A stretch of 33,143 nucleotides of DNA from JBFEYJ01 sp041546305 (GCA_041546305.1 JBFEWO010000013.1:1-33143), one strand, 5' to 3'. Positions 1-8,186 are shown, numbered from the stretch's first letter. Numbers and translations are program-made. Notes: generated from the sequence alone by a model not told the origin.

Positions 1-345
1 GGCGAAGAGGAGCTTCAGATGATCGTTGAGCTCGGTCATGGTGCCGACGGTGGAGCGGGAGGTGCGCACCGGGTTGGTCTGGTCAATGGCGATACTCGGC
101 GGAATGCCGTCGATGCGCTCCACCTGTGGCCGGTCCATGCGGTCCAGGAACTGGCGGGCGTAGGGCGAGAAGGTCTCGACGTAACGGCGCTGGCCCTCGG
201 CGTAGACTGTGTCGAAGGCGAGTGAGGACTTACCCGAGCCGGAGACCCCGGTGACCACGATGAGCTCGCCGAGCGGCAGTTCCAGATCGAGGTTCTTCAG
301 GTTGTTCTGGCGGGCGCCATGGATTTTGATGCTGTCGTCGGCCAT
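1..345 (-). CDS. uvrA: UvrABC excinuclease subunit A, N-terminal part (cut by window edge)
   Basis: Reading the minus strand from the ATG at 345 gives a protein beginning MADDSIKIHGARQNNLKNLD, followed by a Walker A loop (GVSGSGKSSLAFDT) and a stretch ending in YARQFLDRMDRP and DGIPPSIAIDQ. This is the unmistakable start of UvrA, the DNA-damage-recognising ATPase of nucleotide excision repair. Only about the first 115 of the usual ~940 residues are in the window; the frame stays open to position 1. The gene is divergent from the secreted thioredoxin-like gene that begins at 483, leaving a ~137-base shared promoter region. I looked for a LexA-type CTGT-N8-ACAG operator there and did not find a convincing one. 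Confidence 0.96.
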   Translation of the reverse strand, partial: MADDSIKIHGARQNNLKNLDLELPLGELIVVTGVSGSGKSSLAFDTVYAEGQRRYVETFSPYARQFLDRMDRPQVERIDGIPPSIAIDQTNPVRTSRSTVGTMTELNDHLKLLFA

Positions 346-482
346 GGGAAAGCAGTTCCGGGGGTTTAGGGAGCAGGACATTGTCGGTATCCTTCCTACT
401 CGGTGCAAGTATTGCGCTGTGCTGTGTAGAACACCAATTAACCAGAAATTTTTTGCGGCATTATGGATGTGCCGGGATAACC

Positions 483-1772
483 ATGAACGGAAAGCAAATG
501 CTTAGAGGACTCCTTCTAAAAACTGGTTGGTCATGGCTGTTGGCCGCCTGGCTTGTATCACCGTCGCTCCTCGCCGAGGTGATGGATGTCGAGCTGGACA
601 GCGGGGCGATGATCACCGTCGAGCGTTTCGGCGAAGGCGCCGATCGTATCCTTTGGCTACCCTCCGAGTATGGCATTGGCGGGGCGATTGAACGTGATTT
701 GATCCGGGCCGTGGCCGATACGGGGTGGCAGGTGTGGCTGGCGGACCTGCATGGCAGCTATTTCCTGGTGCCCGGTCGTAGCAGCCTGGATGAGGTGCCG
801 CGAGAGGATATCCGTGATCTCATCGCCGCGGCCCAGCCCGAAGGTGGACGTCTCTATCTGCTCAGTTCCGGTCGCGGAGCTGCCCTGGCCCTGGAAGCGA
901 CACGGCTGTGGCAGCTGGCGAGCGGCAACGATGCCGCGCCGCTGGGCGGGGCGCTGTTGCTGCACCCCAACCTGGGTGCCGGCACTCCGAAGGCGGGGGA
1001 GCGCATGGTGTTCGCCCCCATTGCCGGTGCGACCAATCTGCCGATGTTTATCTTTCAGCCTATGAATTCGGCCAAGCGCTGGTATCTGGAGGCGTTGGTG
1101 GAGCAGTTTGGCGAGGGCGGCAGCGACGTTTATTTCCAGCCGCTGGCCCAGGTGAGCGACGGTTTTCAGGTACGTGACGATACCACTGCCTATGAACGTG
1201 AGGTGCGGCAACAGTTGCCGGAGATGTTCCGTACCGCGCTACGCCTGCTTGCTGCATATAACCGGGAGTGGCGTCAGCCGGTGTCCGAACTGGTCGAGAC
1301 TTCCGCCGTCGCATCATCCGGCGTGGCGGCCGAGCTGCAGCCGATCGAGGGACATCCCCTGGCGCCATCTCTTGAGCTGACCGACATCGAGGGCAAGCGC
1401 TGGTCATTGGCCTCGCTGCGCGGTGAGGTGGTCTTGCTCAATTTCTGGGCCACCTGGTGTCCGCCTTGTGTCGAGGAGATCCCCTCGCTCGGGCGCCTTG
1501 ACCTGCGCCTGGACGGCAAGCCCTTCCGGGTGGTGAGTGTCGATGTGGGCGAAGAGGCCGAGCAGGTGCGGGCGTTCCTCAAGCGCGTCCCGGCGGATTT
1601 TCCAGTACTACTGGACCCGGAGGGCTCGGTGACAGAGCCCTGGAAGATCCGGGCGTTTCCCACATCATTTCTCATCGACCGCGAGGGGCACCTGCGCTAC
1701 GGCTATTTCGGCGGACTCGAGTGGGACGCGGACGAAGTGGTTGAGCTGATCAGTGGTGTACTGGAGGAATAA
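483..1772 (+). CDS. Secreted hydrolase-like (DUF3530-like) domain fused to TlpA-type thioredoxin
   Basis: A 429-residue protein from the ATG at 483; the frame is open further upstream to 381, but only this start gives a clean signal peptide (hydrophobic core WSWLLAAWLVSPSLLA). Residues ~30-265 look like an alpha/beta-hydrolase-type fold resembling periplasmic DUF3530 proteins, with a degenerate nucleophile-elbow-like stretch LLSSGRGAA (Ser128/Ser129). Residues ~290-425 are a TlpA/ResA-like thioredoxin domain with the motif FWATWCPPC, redox cysteines Cys326 and Cys329, and a later FPTSFLID segment carrying the cis-proline. The expected place of action is the periplasm, reducing disulfides there. 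It is followed with 3 bases of spacing by the metallophosphoesterase gene, so the two are probably cotranscribed. The fusion is unusual; the catalytic status of the N-terminal half is uncertain. Confidence 0.85.
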   Translation: MNGKQMLRGLLLKTGWSWLLAAWLVSPSLLAEVMDVELDSGAMITVERFGEGADRILWLPSEYGIGGAIERDLIRAVADTGWQVWLADLHGSYFLVPGRSSLDEVPREDIRDLIAAAQPEGGRLYLLSSGRGAALALEATRLWQLASGNDAAPLGGALLLHPNLGAGTPKAGERMVFAPIAGATNLPMFIFQPMNSAKRWYLEALVEQFGEGGSDVYFQPLAQVSDGFQVRDDTTAYEREVRQQLPEMFRTALRLLAAYNREWRQPVSELVETSAVASSGVAAELQPIEGHPLAPSLELTDIEGKRWSLASLRGEVVLLNFWATWCPPCVEEIPSLGRLDLRLDGKPFRVVSVDVGEEAEQVRAFLKRVPADFPVLLDPEGSVTEPWKIRAFPTSFLIDREGHLRYGYFGGLEWDADEVVELISGVLEE

Positions 1773-1775
1773 AGG

Positions 1776-2603
1776 GTGAAGATCGCCGTTCTCTCCGATG
1801 TTCACGGCAATGTCCCGGCACTGGAGGCGGTGTTGGAGGATATCGCTTGCTGGCAGCCCGACGAGGTGATCGTCAACGGTGATCTGCTCAACCGTGGACC
1901 GTACAGCCTGGCTGTGTTGCAGCTGTTGCAGCGGGAGTGGCCGGCGGCGCGTCTGCTGCGCGGTAACCACGAAAACTGGTTGCTCAGGACGGCCGAACAG
2001 GGACCGCAGCCCGACAGCCCGACCCACGAGATTGACCGCTTCGCCCACTGGACCGTGACGCAGATGGGTGAGTCGCTTCAGCAGCTGGCCGCTTGGGACG
2101 AGCACCTGGACCTAAGCGACCTCGAAGGCGGCTCCCTGCACATCACTCACGGTTCGCGGCTGGGCGACCGCCACGGCATCTCACCCGAGTGCGAGGGGGA
2201 GGAGTTGCGGGAACGGCTCGGCGATCCGCGCGATCTCTTTGTCTCTTCCCACACCCACCGCGCCTTCAGCCGTTACGTTGGCGGAAACCAGGTGATCAAT
2301 ACCGGCTCTGTGGGGCAGCCCTTCGATGAGGATGTGCGCGCCAGCTATGCGCGTTTGCAGTTCCACCATGGGCGCTGGAAGGCGGGTATCGAGCGGGTCG
2401 CCTATGATCGTGCACGGGCGATTGCCGATTTCGAGCGAAGCGGGTTTCTGGAGGAGGGGGGTGCCCTGACCCGGCTCATCTTCCGTGAGTTCTATGAGGC
2501 CACCATGCATGTCGGTCCCTGGCGACAGCGTTTCCTGGAATCGGTCAAGGCCGGGGAGATCGGGGTGGAGGAATCGGTGGAGTGCTACCTGAAAGCGTTG
2601 TAG
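1776..2603 (+). CDS. Calcineurin-like metallophosphoesterase (YfcE/PF12850-like)
   Basis: A 275-residue protein starting at GTG 1776, preceded by GGAGG at 1763-1767, eight bases upstream; no better ATG exists nearby. The metal-binding motifs of a calcineurin-like phosphoesterase are in order: DVHGN (Asp8, His10), NGDLLNRGP, RGNHENW, HITHGS and SSHTH. Such enzymes bind two divalent metals and hydrolyse phosphomono- or diesters; the substrate cannot be read from sequence. The C-terminal ~70 residues go beyond the catalytic core. Length fits the cytosolic bacterial family. The start codon lies three bases after the stop of the thioredoxin fusion gene, suggesting translational coupling. It converges with the unknown gene at 2639. 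Confidence 0.9.
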   Translation: MKIAVLSDVHGNVPALEAVLEDIACWQPDEVIVNGDLLNRGPYSLAVLQLLQREWPAARLLRGNHENWLLRTAEQGPQPDSPTHEIDRFAHWTVTQMGESLQQLAAWDEHLDLSDLEGGSLHITHGSRLGDRHGISPECEGEELRERLGDPRDLFVSSHTHRAFSRYVGGNQVINTGSVGQPFDEDVRASYARLQFHHGRWKAGIERVAYDRARAIADFERSGFLEEGGALTRLIFREFYEATMHVGPWRQRFLESVKAGEIGVEESVECYLKAL

Positions 2604-2604
2604 A

Positions 2605-2623
2605 AGTGACTGTCCCGGTCACT
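2605..2623. terminator. Short hairpin between convergent genes
   Basis: AGTGAC at 2605-2610 pairs with GTCACT at 2618-2623 around a 7-base loop. It fills the 35-base gap between two convergent genes, where a bidirectional terminator would be expected. There is no T-run on either side, so intrinsic termination is doubtful. Confidence 0.3.
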
Positions 2624-2638
2624 CCCGCCATCCTGGAC

Positions 2639-2992
2639 TCACGGCCTCAGCTGCTTTAACTCTGCCAGAAACTGCTGCCGTGCCTTTTCCATTGCCTCGC
2701 GGATGGTGGCAGCCAGCTCGGCGTCCACCTTTTCCGTCATGCCCAACCACTCCTGACAGCCCTTGTGATAGTGAGCGAAGGCCTCCAGGACCTGCTCGGC
2801 TGGCAGCTGCTTGTCCTGGACTTCAGCGCTCAGCGCAGGGGTGCCCGAGAGGGGAGCCACCATGGCCGAACGTGGGATCATTCGCTGGTTGCCGGTATCG
2901 AGCCGGCTCGCAGTCAGTGGCCCGGATTTGGTGTAGCGCTCACCCTGATATTCGAAGGTATCGCCGATGGCGAGGAGAGAGAATTTTTGCAT
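2639..2992 (-). CDS. Conserved-looking small protein of unknown function
   Basis: A 117-residue protein starting at ATG 2992 with MQKFSLLAIGDTFEYQGERY. The frame continues 5' to a TTG at 3046, but the ATG gives the more natural beginning. No signal peptide or membrane segment is visible. The N-terminal ~55 residues look like a small beta-rich module (GDTFEYQGERYTKSGPLTA, then MIPRSAMVAPL); the C-terminal ~60 residues are probably helical and charged (EKVDAELAATIREAMEKARQ). I do not recognise a named family with certainty. It ends in the short gap shared with the metallophosphoesterase gene. The ribosome binding site is weak, so the start is moderately certain. Confidence 0.7.
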   Translation of the reverse strand: MQKFSLLAIGDTFEYQGERYTKSGPLTASRLDTGNQRMIPRSAMVAPLSGTPALSAEVQDKQLPAEQVLEAFAHYHKGCQEWLGMTEKVDAELAATIREAMEKARQQFLAELKQLRP

Positions 2993-3159
2993 CTGAAGGC
3001 TCGTTGTATGGCGTGGAACTTGACGCAGAGGATTATGCAGCGCCAAGGGGCAGCGGGCAATGAACCATGAAAAGGTTTCTGGCTTGCGGGTATTTAGCGG
3101 TATTTATTATTTCGGCCAAAGTGCCTGAACCTCCGAGTGAGGCACGCAATACAACGCAG

Positions 3160-3195
3160 AAAAAAAGCCGATACTGCATTACTGCAGGTATCGGC
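3160..3195 (-). terminator. Intrinsic terminator after the small ferredoxin-fold-like gene
   Basis: GCCGATAC at 3167-3174 pairs with GTATCGGC at 3188-3195. Read on the minus strand the stem is followed directly by a run of seven Ts (3160-3166). It lies ~40 bases past the stop of the gene ending at 3234, a textbook rho-independent terminator. Confidence 0.85.
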
Positions 3196-3233
3196 ATAGG
3201 AGTAACAACGGAGGAGAAAATCGCTTGGCTTGA

Positions 3234-3455
3234 CTAGCAGCCGACGATATCGGCGTGCAGTCCATGTCCCTTGAAGATATCCAATACGTGCATGGGGACA
3301 TTTTCGTGTTCGTCAAATTCCACCAGGACATCGTGTGGCATACCGGTATTGAACTGGACATCGCGCACATGAGGGGCGGATAGCAATTCCTCACGCAACC
3401 CACTCATTACGGAACCGCTAATGGTTTCATCGATGTGGATATTGATGGTGTTCAT
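3234..3455 (-). CDS. Small HMA-like (ferredoxin-fold) protein without CxxC
   Basis: A 73-residue protein from ATG 3455, preceded on its strand by GGGAGG at a good distance. The predicted pattern is beta-alpha-beta-beta-alpha-beta: NTINIHID, then the helix SGSVMSGLREELLSAP, VRDVQFN, DVLVEFDE, the helix PMHVLDIFKGHG, and ADIVGC. This resembles heavy-metal-associated (HMA) domains, but the usual MxCxxC metal site in the first loop is absent; the only cysteine is the last residue. It could be a metal-free relative acting in protein interaction, or bind metal through its several histidines. It is monocistronic, with its own intrinsic terminator downstream. Confidence 0.75.
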   Translation of the reverse strand: MNTINIHIDETISGSVMSGLREELLSAPHVRDVQFNTGMPHDVLVEFDEHENVPMHVLDIFKGHGLHADIVGC

Positions 3456-3559
3456 GGATACCTCCCGAGGACCGCTCGCTTAATGAGGAAGCGTATGAAC
3501 AACTATAGACCATCCTGGCCAAGTTCAAGTCACCGAAGGTGAAAGTGGCTTGGCGGACG

Positions 3560-3587
3560 CAAAAAGAAAGCCCGGAGCGTGTCCGGG
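3560..3587 (-). terminator. Intrinsic terminator after the acidic-tail protein gene
   Basis: CCCGGA at 3571-3576 pairs with TCCGGG at 3582-3587 around a 5-base loop. On the minus strand the stem is followed by CTTTCTTTTT (3561-3570). It lies ~80 bases past the stop at 3667. Confidence 0.7.
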
Positions 3588-3666
3588 ATTTAGCTGGTGA
3601 GTGAGGGGTGGGAGCCGATGAGAAGTGCTCCCGCAATGGCTGTGCTCGAGAATCTTGAGACTGCCG

Positions 3667-4074
3667 CTAGTCTTCGTTCTCTCCCCACTCTTCATCTTCA
3701 TCCCCATCATCGTCGATGGTGATAAGTTCGTCGTACTCTTCCTCTTCGGTCTCGGCCGAGGGGTTTTTTTTCGGGACCGGAGCTTCGGCGCCTTTTTCAG
3801 GGATCGGACTGGCTTTGGCGCCGCGGGGTACGAAACCACTTCGGGCTTTGTTGTAAGCGGATTTCAGTTCCTTGATAAAGGCACTCTCTTGTTCGCCAAG
3901 ATCGCGCAGTTTGGACTCTACAATGTCGCGGCGGTATTCGATGATCTCGCTGCGCTTGAGATTGAAAACATACACCGTACTAGGATTGGCCGTACTTAAC
4001 CGTTGGTCCATCAGCACTGGGGAACTCTTCTCACCTGCGTCCAGGTAGCCGTACCAAAAATTGTTTTCACTCAT
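3667..4074 (-). CDS. Unknown protein with strongly acidic C-terminal tail
   Basis: A 135-residue protein from ATG 4074 (MSENNFWYGYLDAGEKSSPV). The frame extends to a TTG at 4107, but the ATG gives a typical beginning. Residues 1-~75 look globular (TVYVFNLKRSEIIEYRRDIVE), residues ~75-105 are basic and proline-rich (PIPEKGAEAPVPKK), and the last ~28 residues are almost wholly Asp/Glu (EEEEYDELITIDDDGDED). There is no signal peptide or membrane segment. Acidic tails of this type often bind basic proteins or mimic nucleic acid, but nothing here proves that. I recognise it only as a conserved hypothetical type. It is flanked by a terminator downstream and a long gene-free stretch upstream. Confidence 0.75.
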   Translation of the reverse strand: MSENNFWYGYLDAGEKSSPVLMDQRLSTANPSTVYVFNLKRSEIIEYRRDIVESKLRDLGEQESAFIKELKSAYNKARSGFVPRGAKASPIPEKGAEAPVPKKNPSAETEEEEYDELITIDDDGDEDEEWGENED

Positions 4075-4652
4075 AGTTTCGTATCCCGGGTAGTTGCGTT
4101 TGGGCAAACAAGTTGTGCTGGGAATGGCGAGGGTTGTGAGACGCTTTTTACCTCCACCTTAGGCAGAGCAAATATATCCAAGAACGAGTCGGTGTAAAGA
4201 TGCTAAAAGAAGAAATTTGGGTTTTTTGTTATAGAAATTTTTGGAGGGTTAAACCGGGAGTGACCAGGAAATAATAAAAATAATTGATGGCCTCCTTGAC
4301 GCGTCCCCCGGGGCAGTGCAAGCATGCGCCCACAGCACCGCTGCCGGACAGGCTGTTTCCGGTCTTGGGTGTGGTTTTGTTTTGTAACATGTTGATAACA
4401 TTTGGTTTGTTTTTATGCTCGGAATGTTCTGCTGCAGGAGATGGCGCGGGCTACTCTGCTGGTGCATTTAACCACATGAATAGGTAGACTAATCGTGCGG
4501 GTATAAAAAACAATAACGAGGCGCAGGATTCCATAGCGTCGTGGATTGCCGCAGTGCGCTGCCGAGCGATACACCAAAACCTTGCAGAATAACTGACAGG
4601 GAGGCGGTGAGGTGGTTGTCAGCATGTCATGCGGTATGGCTGGGAGTAGCCA
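4075..4652. other. 578-base gene-free region between divergent genes
   Basis: No reading frame here has a convincing start, ribosome site and composition. It separates the acidic-tail protein (minus) from the PAS-GGDEF-EAL gene (plus) and must hold both promoters. The part at ~4190-4285 is distinctly AT-rich compared with its surroundings. I see no clear operator, riboswitch or RNA gene. Confidence 0.5.
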
Positions 4653-6578
4653 ATGAAATACAACAACAAAACGATCACGGGACAGGTTGCTTTTACTCGC
4701 TCGAGCGACCACCTGGTTGTCTATCTCAAGTACATTTTTATTATCCTGCTGGTGTTGTCTCCGGTGGTGTATACCCAGGCGATCTACTTCCATGATGGTA
4801 CGGTTGAACCACGATTTTTCCTGCTTCCGATGATAGTCGGTGTGGCATTCGGAACGTTGCTGGCGCGAGCGGTGCTGCTGCGCCAGAAGATGCAGGAGCA
4901 GGGCGAGCAGTTCCGCGCCATTGCCGACCTGGCCCAGGAGTTTACCTATTTCCGCCGTGTCGATGGACGCTATGAGTATGTTTCCCCTGCCAGCCTGGCG
5001 ATGACTGGTTATACCCCGGCGGATTTCTACCAGACGCCTAACCTGATGGACGTGCTGATCCACCCCGAGGATCGGGAGCGCTGGTCCCATCATGTACACC
5101 ACATCAACGATGGCGGTCAGCCGGAGAGTTTCGAACTCCGGCTCTTGAGCAAGGATAACCGGGTGATCTGGTTCCAGCACATCTGTGCCCCGGTGTATGA
5201 CGAAAAAGGGAAGCAGGTCGGGGTACGCTCCACCAATCTCGATATCACTCGGCGCAAGGAGGGCGAGGAACATATCAAGCGCATGGCCTTCTATGACCCG
5301 CTGACCGATCTACCCAACCGTCACTCCCTGGTAAACCGAATCCACAAACTGATCGAGGTCGATGGTAAGCCGGCAAAGCGCTTTGCGGTGCTGTTCCTGG
5401 ACCTGTGCCGTTTCAAGAATATCAACGACAGCTTTGGTCACGCCTTTGGCGACCGACTGCTGAAGGCCATTGCTGAGCGGCTCAACAGTGCATGCAAGAA
5501 AAACTGTCTGGTGAGTCGCTTCGGTGGGGATGAGTTCATCATTCTGCTGGAAAAGGTGCGCAGCAAGGAGGTCGCAGCGGAGATGGCCAAGCGCTTGCTG
5601 TTGATACTGGAGCAGCCATTGGAGCTCGAAGGGATCGATTTACACATTTCGGCAAGTATCGGTATCGCGCTATACCCGGAGGATGGTGAGGATAGTGGCA
5701 CCCTGATCCGCCATGCGGATGTGGCCATGTACAAAACCAAGAAGGAGTCCCGGGGTAACATTCGTATCTATAGCGTTCACGACAGTACCGAGGCGGCGGA
5801 TTTCGTCACCACTGAGCGCAAAATTCAACGCGGCATTTCGAATCAGGAGTTCACTGCCTTTTTCCAGCCCAAGGTGGATATGCATAGCGGGAAGATCATC
5901 GGCATGGAGGCACTGGCCCGTTGGCAACATCCGGCGGAGGGGGTGATCCCGCCGGGTAAATTTATCGCGGTGGCCGAAGAGACCGGGCAGATCAGGGCGT
6001 TGAGCGAGCAAATTCTGGAGCAGGTGCTACAAGACATCCATCGCTGGCAGGAGATGGGCATCGCCGTACCGGTGGCGATCAATGTCTCGGCACGCCAGTT
6101 TGCCGATCATGATTACTGCAGGACGCTGGTCAAATCCATCCATACCGCCGGTTGCGCCCTGAGCCTGCTGGAGGTCGAGGTGACCGAACAGGTGTTTTTG
6201 GGCGATATCGAAACCGCTGTGGCCAGGCTGCGTTACCTGCGAACCGCAGGGGTGCAGGTAGCGCTTGACGATTTCGGCACCGGCTACTCTTCCTTTAACT
6301 ATATCAAGCAGTTACCCATCAATACCCTGAAGATCGACCGCTGTTTTATCGCCAATATCGACAGTGACAAGACTGAGTTCGCGATCATCAAGGCGATTGC
6401 CTCCCTGTGTCAGGACCTGCGCCTGAACATGGTGGTGGAGGGGGTGGAGACAGCGCGGCAAAAGAAAGCGCTGGTCTCACTGGGTTGTGACAAGGCCCAG
6501 GGGTATCACTTCTTCAGGCCAATGCCGGCGGAGGAAGCGGAGAAGTTGCTGCTCAGGCAGCGGGAGGCGATGGCCTGA
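4653..6578 (+). CDS. Membrane PAS-GGDEF-EAL cyclic-di-GMP signalling protein
   Basis: A 641-residue protein; GGGAG lies seven bases before the ATG. Two hydrophobic segments (residues ~25-45 and ~58-75) anchor it in the inner membrane with a short periplasmic loop. A PAS/PAC domain follows (~87-200, ending DITRRKEGEEHI), then a GGDEF domain (~210-370) with intact GGDEF at 291-295, then an EAL domain (~385-635) with EAL at 419-421. The EAL catalytic set is present: NVSARQF, EVTEQ, DDFGTGYSS, LKIDR and EGVET. Both diguanylate cyclase and c-di-GMP phosphodiesterase activity are possible. The inhibitory RxxD site five residues before GGDEF is replaced by KKNC, so product feedback inhibition is probably missing. 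The PAS domain may sense redox or a small ligand. It appears monocistronic. Confidence 0.95.
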   Translation: MKYNNKTITGQVAFTRSSDHLVVYLKYIFIILLVLSPVVYTQAIYFHDGTVEPRFFLLPMIVGVAFGTLLARAVLLRQKMQEQGEQFRAIADLAQEFTYFRRVDGRYEYVSPASLAMTGYTPADFYQTPNLMDVLIHPEDRERWSHHVHHINDGGQPESFELRLLSKDNRVIWFQHICAPVYDEKGKQVGVRSTNLDITRRKEGEEHIKRMAFYDPLTDLPNRHSLVNRIHKLIEVDGKPAKRFAVLFLDLCRFKNINDSFGHAFGDRLLKAIAERLNSACKKNCLVSRFGGDEFIILLEKVRSKEVAAEMAKRLLLILEQPLELEGIDLHISASIGIALYPEDGEDSGTLIRHADVAMYKTKKESRGNIRIYSVHDSTEAADFVTTERKIQRGISNQEFTAFFQPKVDMHSGKIIGMEALARWQHPAEGVIPPGKFIAVAEETGQIRALSEQILEQVLQDIHRWQEMGIAVPVAINVSARQFADHDYCRTLVKSIHTAGCALSLLEVEVTEQVFLGDIETAVARLRYLRTAGVQVALDDFGTGYSSFNYIKQLPINTLKIDRCFIANIDSDKTEFAIIKAIASLCQDLRLNMVVEGVETARQKKALVSLGCDKAQGYHFFRPMPAEEAEKLLLRQREAMA

Positions 6579-6619
6579 GTTCTGTTTGCCCCTGACACTC
6601 TGTCATGGCCGGCATCCAC

Positions 6620-6641
6620 CTCCTGTCAGATGCGTCAGGAG
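6620..6641. terminator. Hairpin between convergent genes
   Basis: CTCCTG at 6620-6625 pairs with CAGGAG at 6636-6641 in the 75-base gap between the convergent GGDEF-EAL and glutaredoxin genes. No T-run follows on either strand, so this is only a candidate. Confidence 0.3.
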
Positions 6642-6653
6642 AGGGAAGTTCGC

Positions 6654-6911
6654 CTAACCGGCCATCAGGGCATCCAGCTCCCCTTCCATGTGCATCTCGG
6701 TCAATTCATTGAAGCCACCGATCCATTTGCCGTCGATGGCCAGTTGCGGCACGGTGCGCGCGTGATTGCTGATCTCAAGCATTTCTCTCAGTGCAGCGGT
6801 ATCCTGATCGACCCGCTTTTCCAGATAGGTGATGCCCCACTTATTCAGCAAGGTCTTGGTTTTGTCGCAAATGGGGCAGGTTCCGGTACTGTAGATGGTA
6901 ACGCGTGACAT
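6654..6911 (-). CDS. grxC: Glutaredoxin (Grx3-type)
   Basis: An 85-residue protein from the ATG at 6911 (MSRVTIYSTGTCPICDKTK); the frame is open to an ATG at 6953, but the shorter start matches the family length (~83-88). The active-site motif is CPIC (Cys12, Cys15) where E. coli Grx3 has CPYC; TVPQ carries the cis-proline and GGFNELT is the glutathione-binding stretch. It would use glutathione to reduce disulfides or remove glutathione from proteins in the cytoplasm. The Ile in the active site is less common than Tyr or Phe but does not remove either cysteine. It is divergent from the MFS transporter with only ~65 bases between starts. Confidence 0.93.
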   Translation of the reverse strand: MSRVTIYSTGTCPICDKTKTLLNKWGITYLEKRVDQDTAALREMLEISNHARTVPQLAIDGKWIGGFNELTEMHMEGELDALMAG

Positions 6912-6977
6912 GGCTTCTGTATTTTCCTCTTGTGTGACAATGGATCCATTCACATGGATATGGCGATGGGATAGTCT

Positions 6978-8186
6978 GTGTCGATGAAACAGGTACGACT
7001 CAATATCTTTCTGCTGGCTCTCTGCCAGGCCGTGATGATGACCGGCACCTCGTTGCTGATCACCAGCTCCGCCGTGGTGGGCGCTATGTTAACGGATGAT
7101 CGCGCGCTGGCAACCCTTCCTTTAGCGCTGCAATTCCTCTCATCCATGTTTACCAGTATTCCAGCCTCCTTTGCCATGCGCCGCTGGGGGCGCCGTGTGG
7201 GCTTCCTGTTCGGCGCCATGGTAGGGGCTGTCGGCGGTGCCACGGCGGCCTGGGCCATCTGGCAGGGGAATTTCTGGCTCTTCTGTCTCGGTACCATGCT
7301 GGTCGGGGTGTTCAACGGCTTTGGCATCTATTTTCGTTTTGCTGCGGTGGATGCTGCACCCGATTCCTTCAAGGCACGAGCGATCTCCTACGTGATGGCC
7401 GGTGGGGTGGTGGCGGCCTTTGCCGGACCGAACCTGGCCAACTGGGCCAAGGATGCGATCCCGGCGGCGACCTTCGCTGGCAGCTACGCGGCCCTGGTGC
7501 TGCTTTACGGTATCGCCATGCTGGCGCTGCTGGCGGTGCGGATCCCGCCGGAACCGATGCTGGCTCCCCATGAGAGCGGGCGACCGCTAGTGGTGATCCT
7601 GCGCCAGCCGGTGTTTCTGGTGGCCCTGCTTGGGGCGACTCTGGGGTATGGTGTGATGTCGCTGGTGATGACGGCAACACCTCTGGCGATGCAAGGCTGC
7701 GGCCTGCCGTTCGATGATTCGGCGTTTGTCATCCAGTGGCATGTGTTTGCCATGTTCGCCCCCTCATTTGTCACCGCGTCGCTTATCAGACGCTTCGGTG
7801 TGTTGACGGTGATGATGTGGGGTGCCCTTTGTTATGTCGGCACGGTGGTGATCAATCTTAACGGTATTACGGTGGATCATTTCTGGACGGCCCTGTTCCT
7901 GCTCGGGCTTGGCTGGAATTTTCTCTTCGTCGGCGGCACCACGTTGCTGACCGAGGCGTATCGTCCGGAGGAGAAGGCCAAGGCGCAGGCGCTGAATGAT
8001 TTTCTGGTCTTTACCACCGTCAGCCTCTCCTCACTTTCGGCCGGAGCACTTCAATATCATTACGGCTGGGAGGCGGTGAACCTGGGGGTGATTCCGTTGA
8101 TTGCCGTGATCTTTATTGCCGTTACGGCGCTGATGCTGTGGCGTCGGCAGCAGCCAGTCGTCGCCGAGGAGGGGGCTGCGCCGTGA
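6978..8186 (+). CDS. Major facilitator superfamily transporter
   Basis: A 402-residue, very hydrophobic protein with about twelve membrane segments. The loop after the second segment (MRRWGRRVGFLFGAMVG) is a version of the MFS motif A. GTG 6978 is preceded by GGGA six bases away; ATG 6984 is the alternative start (two residues shorter) at a less favourable spacing. Proteins of this type export or import small molecules with proton coupling; the substrate cannot be told. There is a cytoplasmic middle loop around residue 200 (IPPEPMLAPHESGRP). The next gene, a 58-residue cysteine-rich protein, begins 13 bases after its stop, so the two are probably one transcript. Confidence 0.92.
   Translation: MSMKQVRLNIFLLALCQAVMMTGTSLLITSSAVVGAMLTDDRALATLPLALQFLSSMFTSIPASFAMRRWGRRVGFLFGAMVGAVGGATAAWAIWQGNFWLFCLGTMLVGVFNGFGIYFRFAAVDAAPDSFKARAISYVMAGGVVAAFAGPNLANWAKDAIPAATFAGSYAALVLLYGIAMLALLAVRIPPEPMLAPHESGRPLVVILRQPVFLVALLGATLGYGVMSLVMTATPLAMQGCGLPFDDSAFVIQWHVFAMFAPSFVTASLIRRFGVLTVMMWGALCYVGTVVINLNGITVDHFWTALFLLGLGWNFLFVGGTTLLTEAYRPEEKAKAQALNDFLVFTTVSLSSLSAGALQYHYGWEAVNLGVIPLIAVIFIAVTALMLWRRQQPVVAEEGAAP

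Noticed and set aside
405..445. LexA-type operator between uvrA and the thioredoxin fusion
   Set aside because: CTGT is followed after eight bases by GAAC rather than ACAG; the second half site is not good enough.
4284..4487. 67-residue plus-strand frame in the long spacer before the GGDEF-EAL gene
   Set aside because: No good ribosome site, no recognisable motif and a mixed composition; not supported as a gene.
4413..5273. 286-residue minus-strand frame overlapping the start of the GGDEF-EAL gene
   Set aside because: Its overlap with the PAS domain coding region and lack of motifs mark it as a shadow.
6599..6606. CTGTCAT-like half site between the GGDEF-EAL and glutaredoxin genes
   Set aside because: It lies between two convergent gene ends, where a promoter is not expected, and has no proper partner site.
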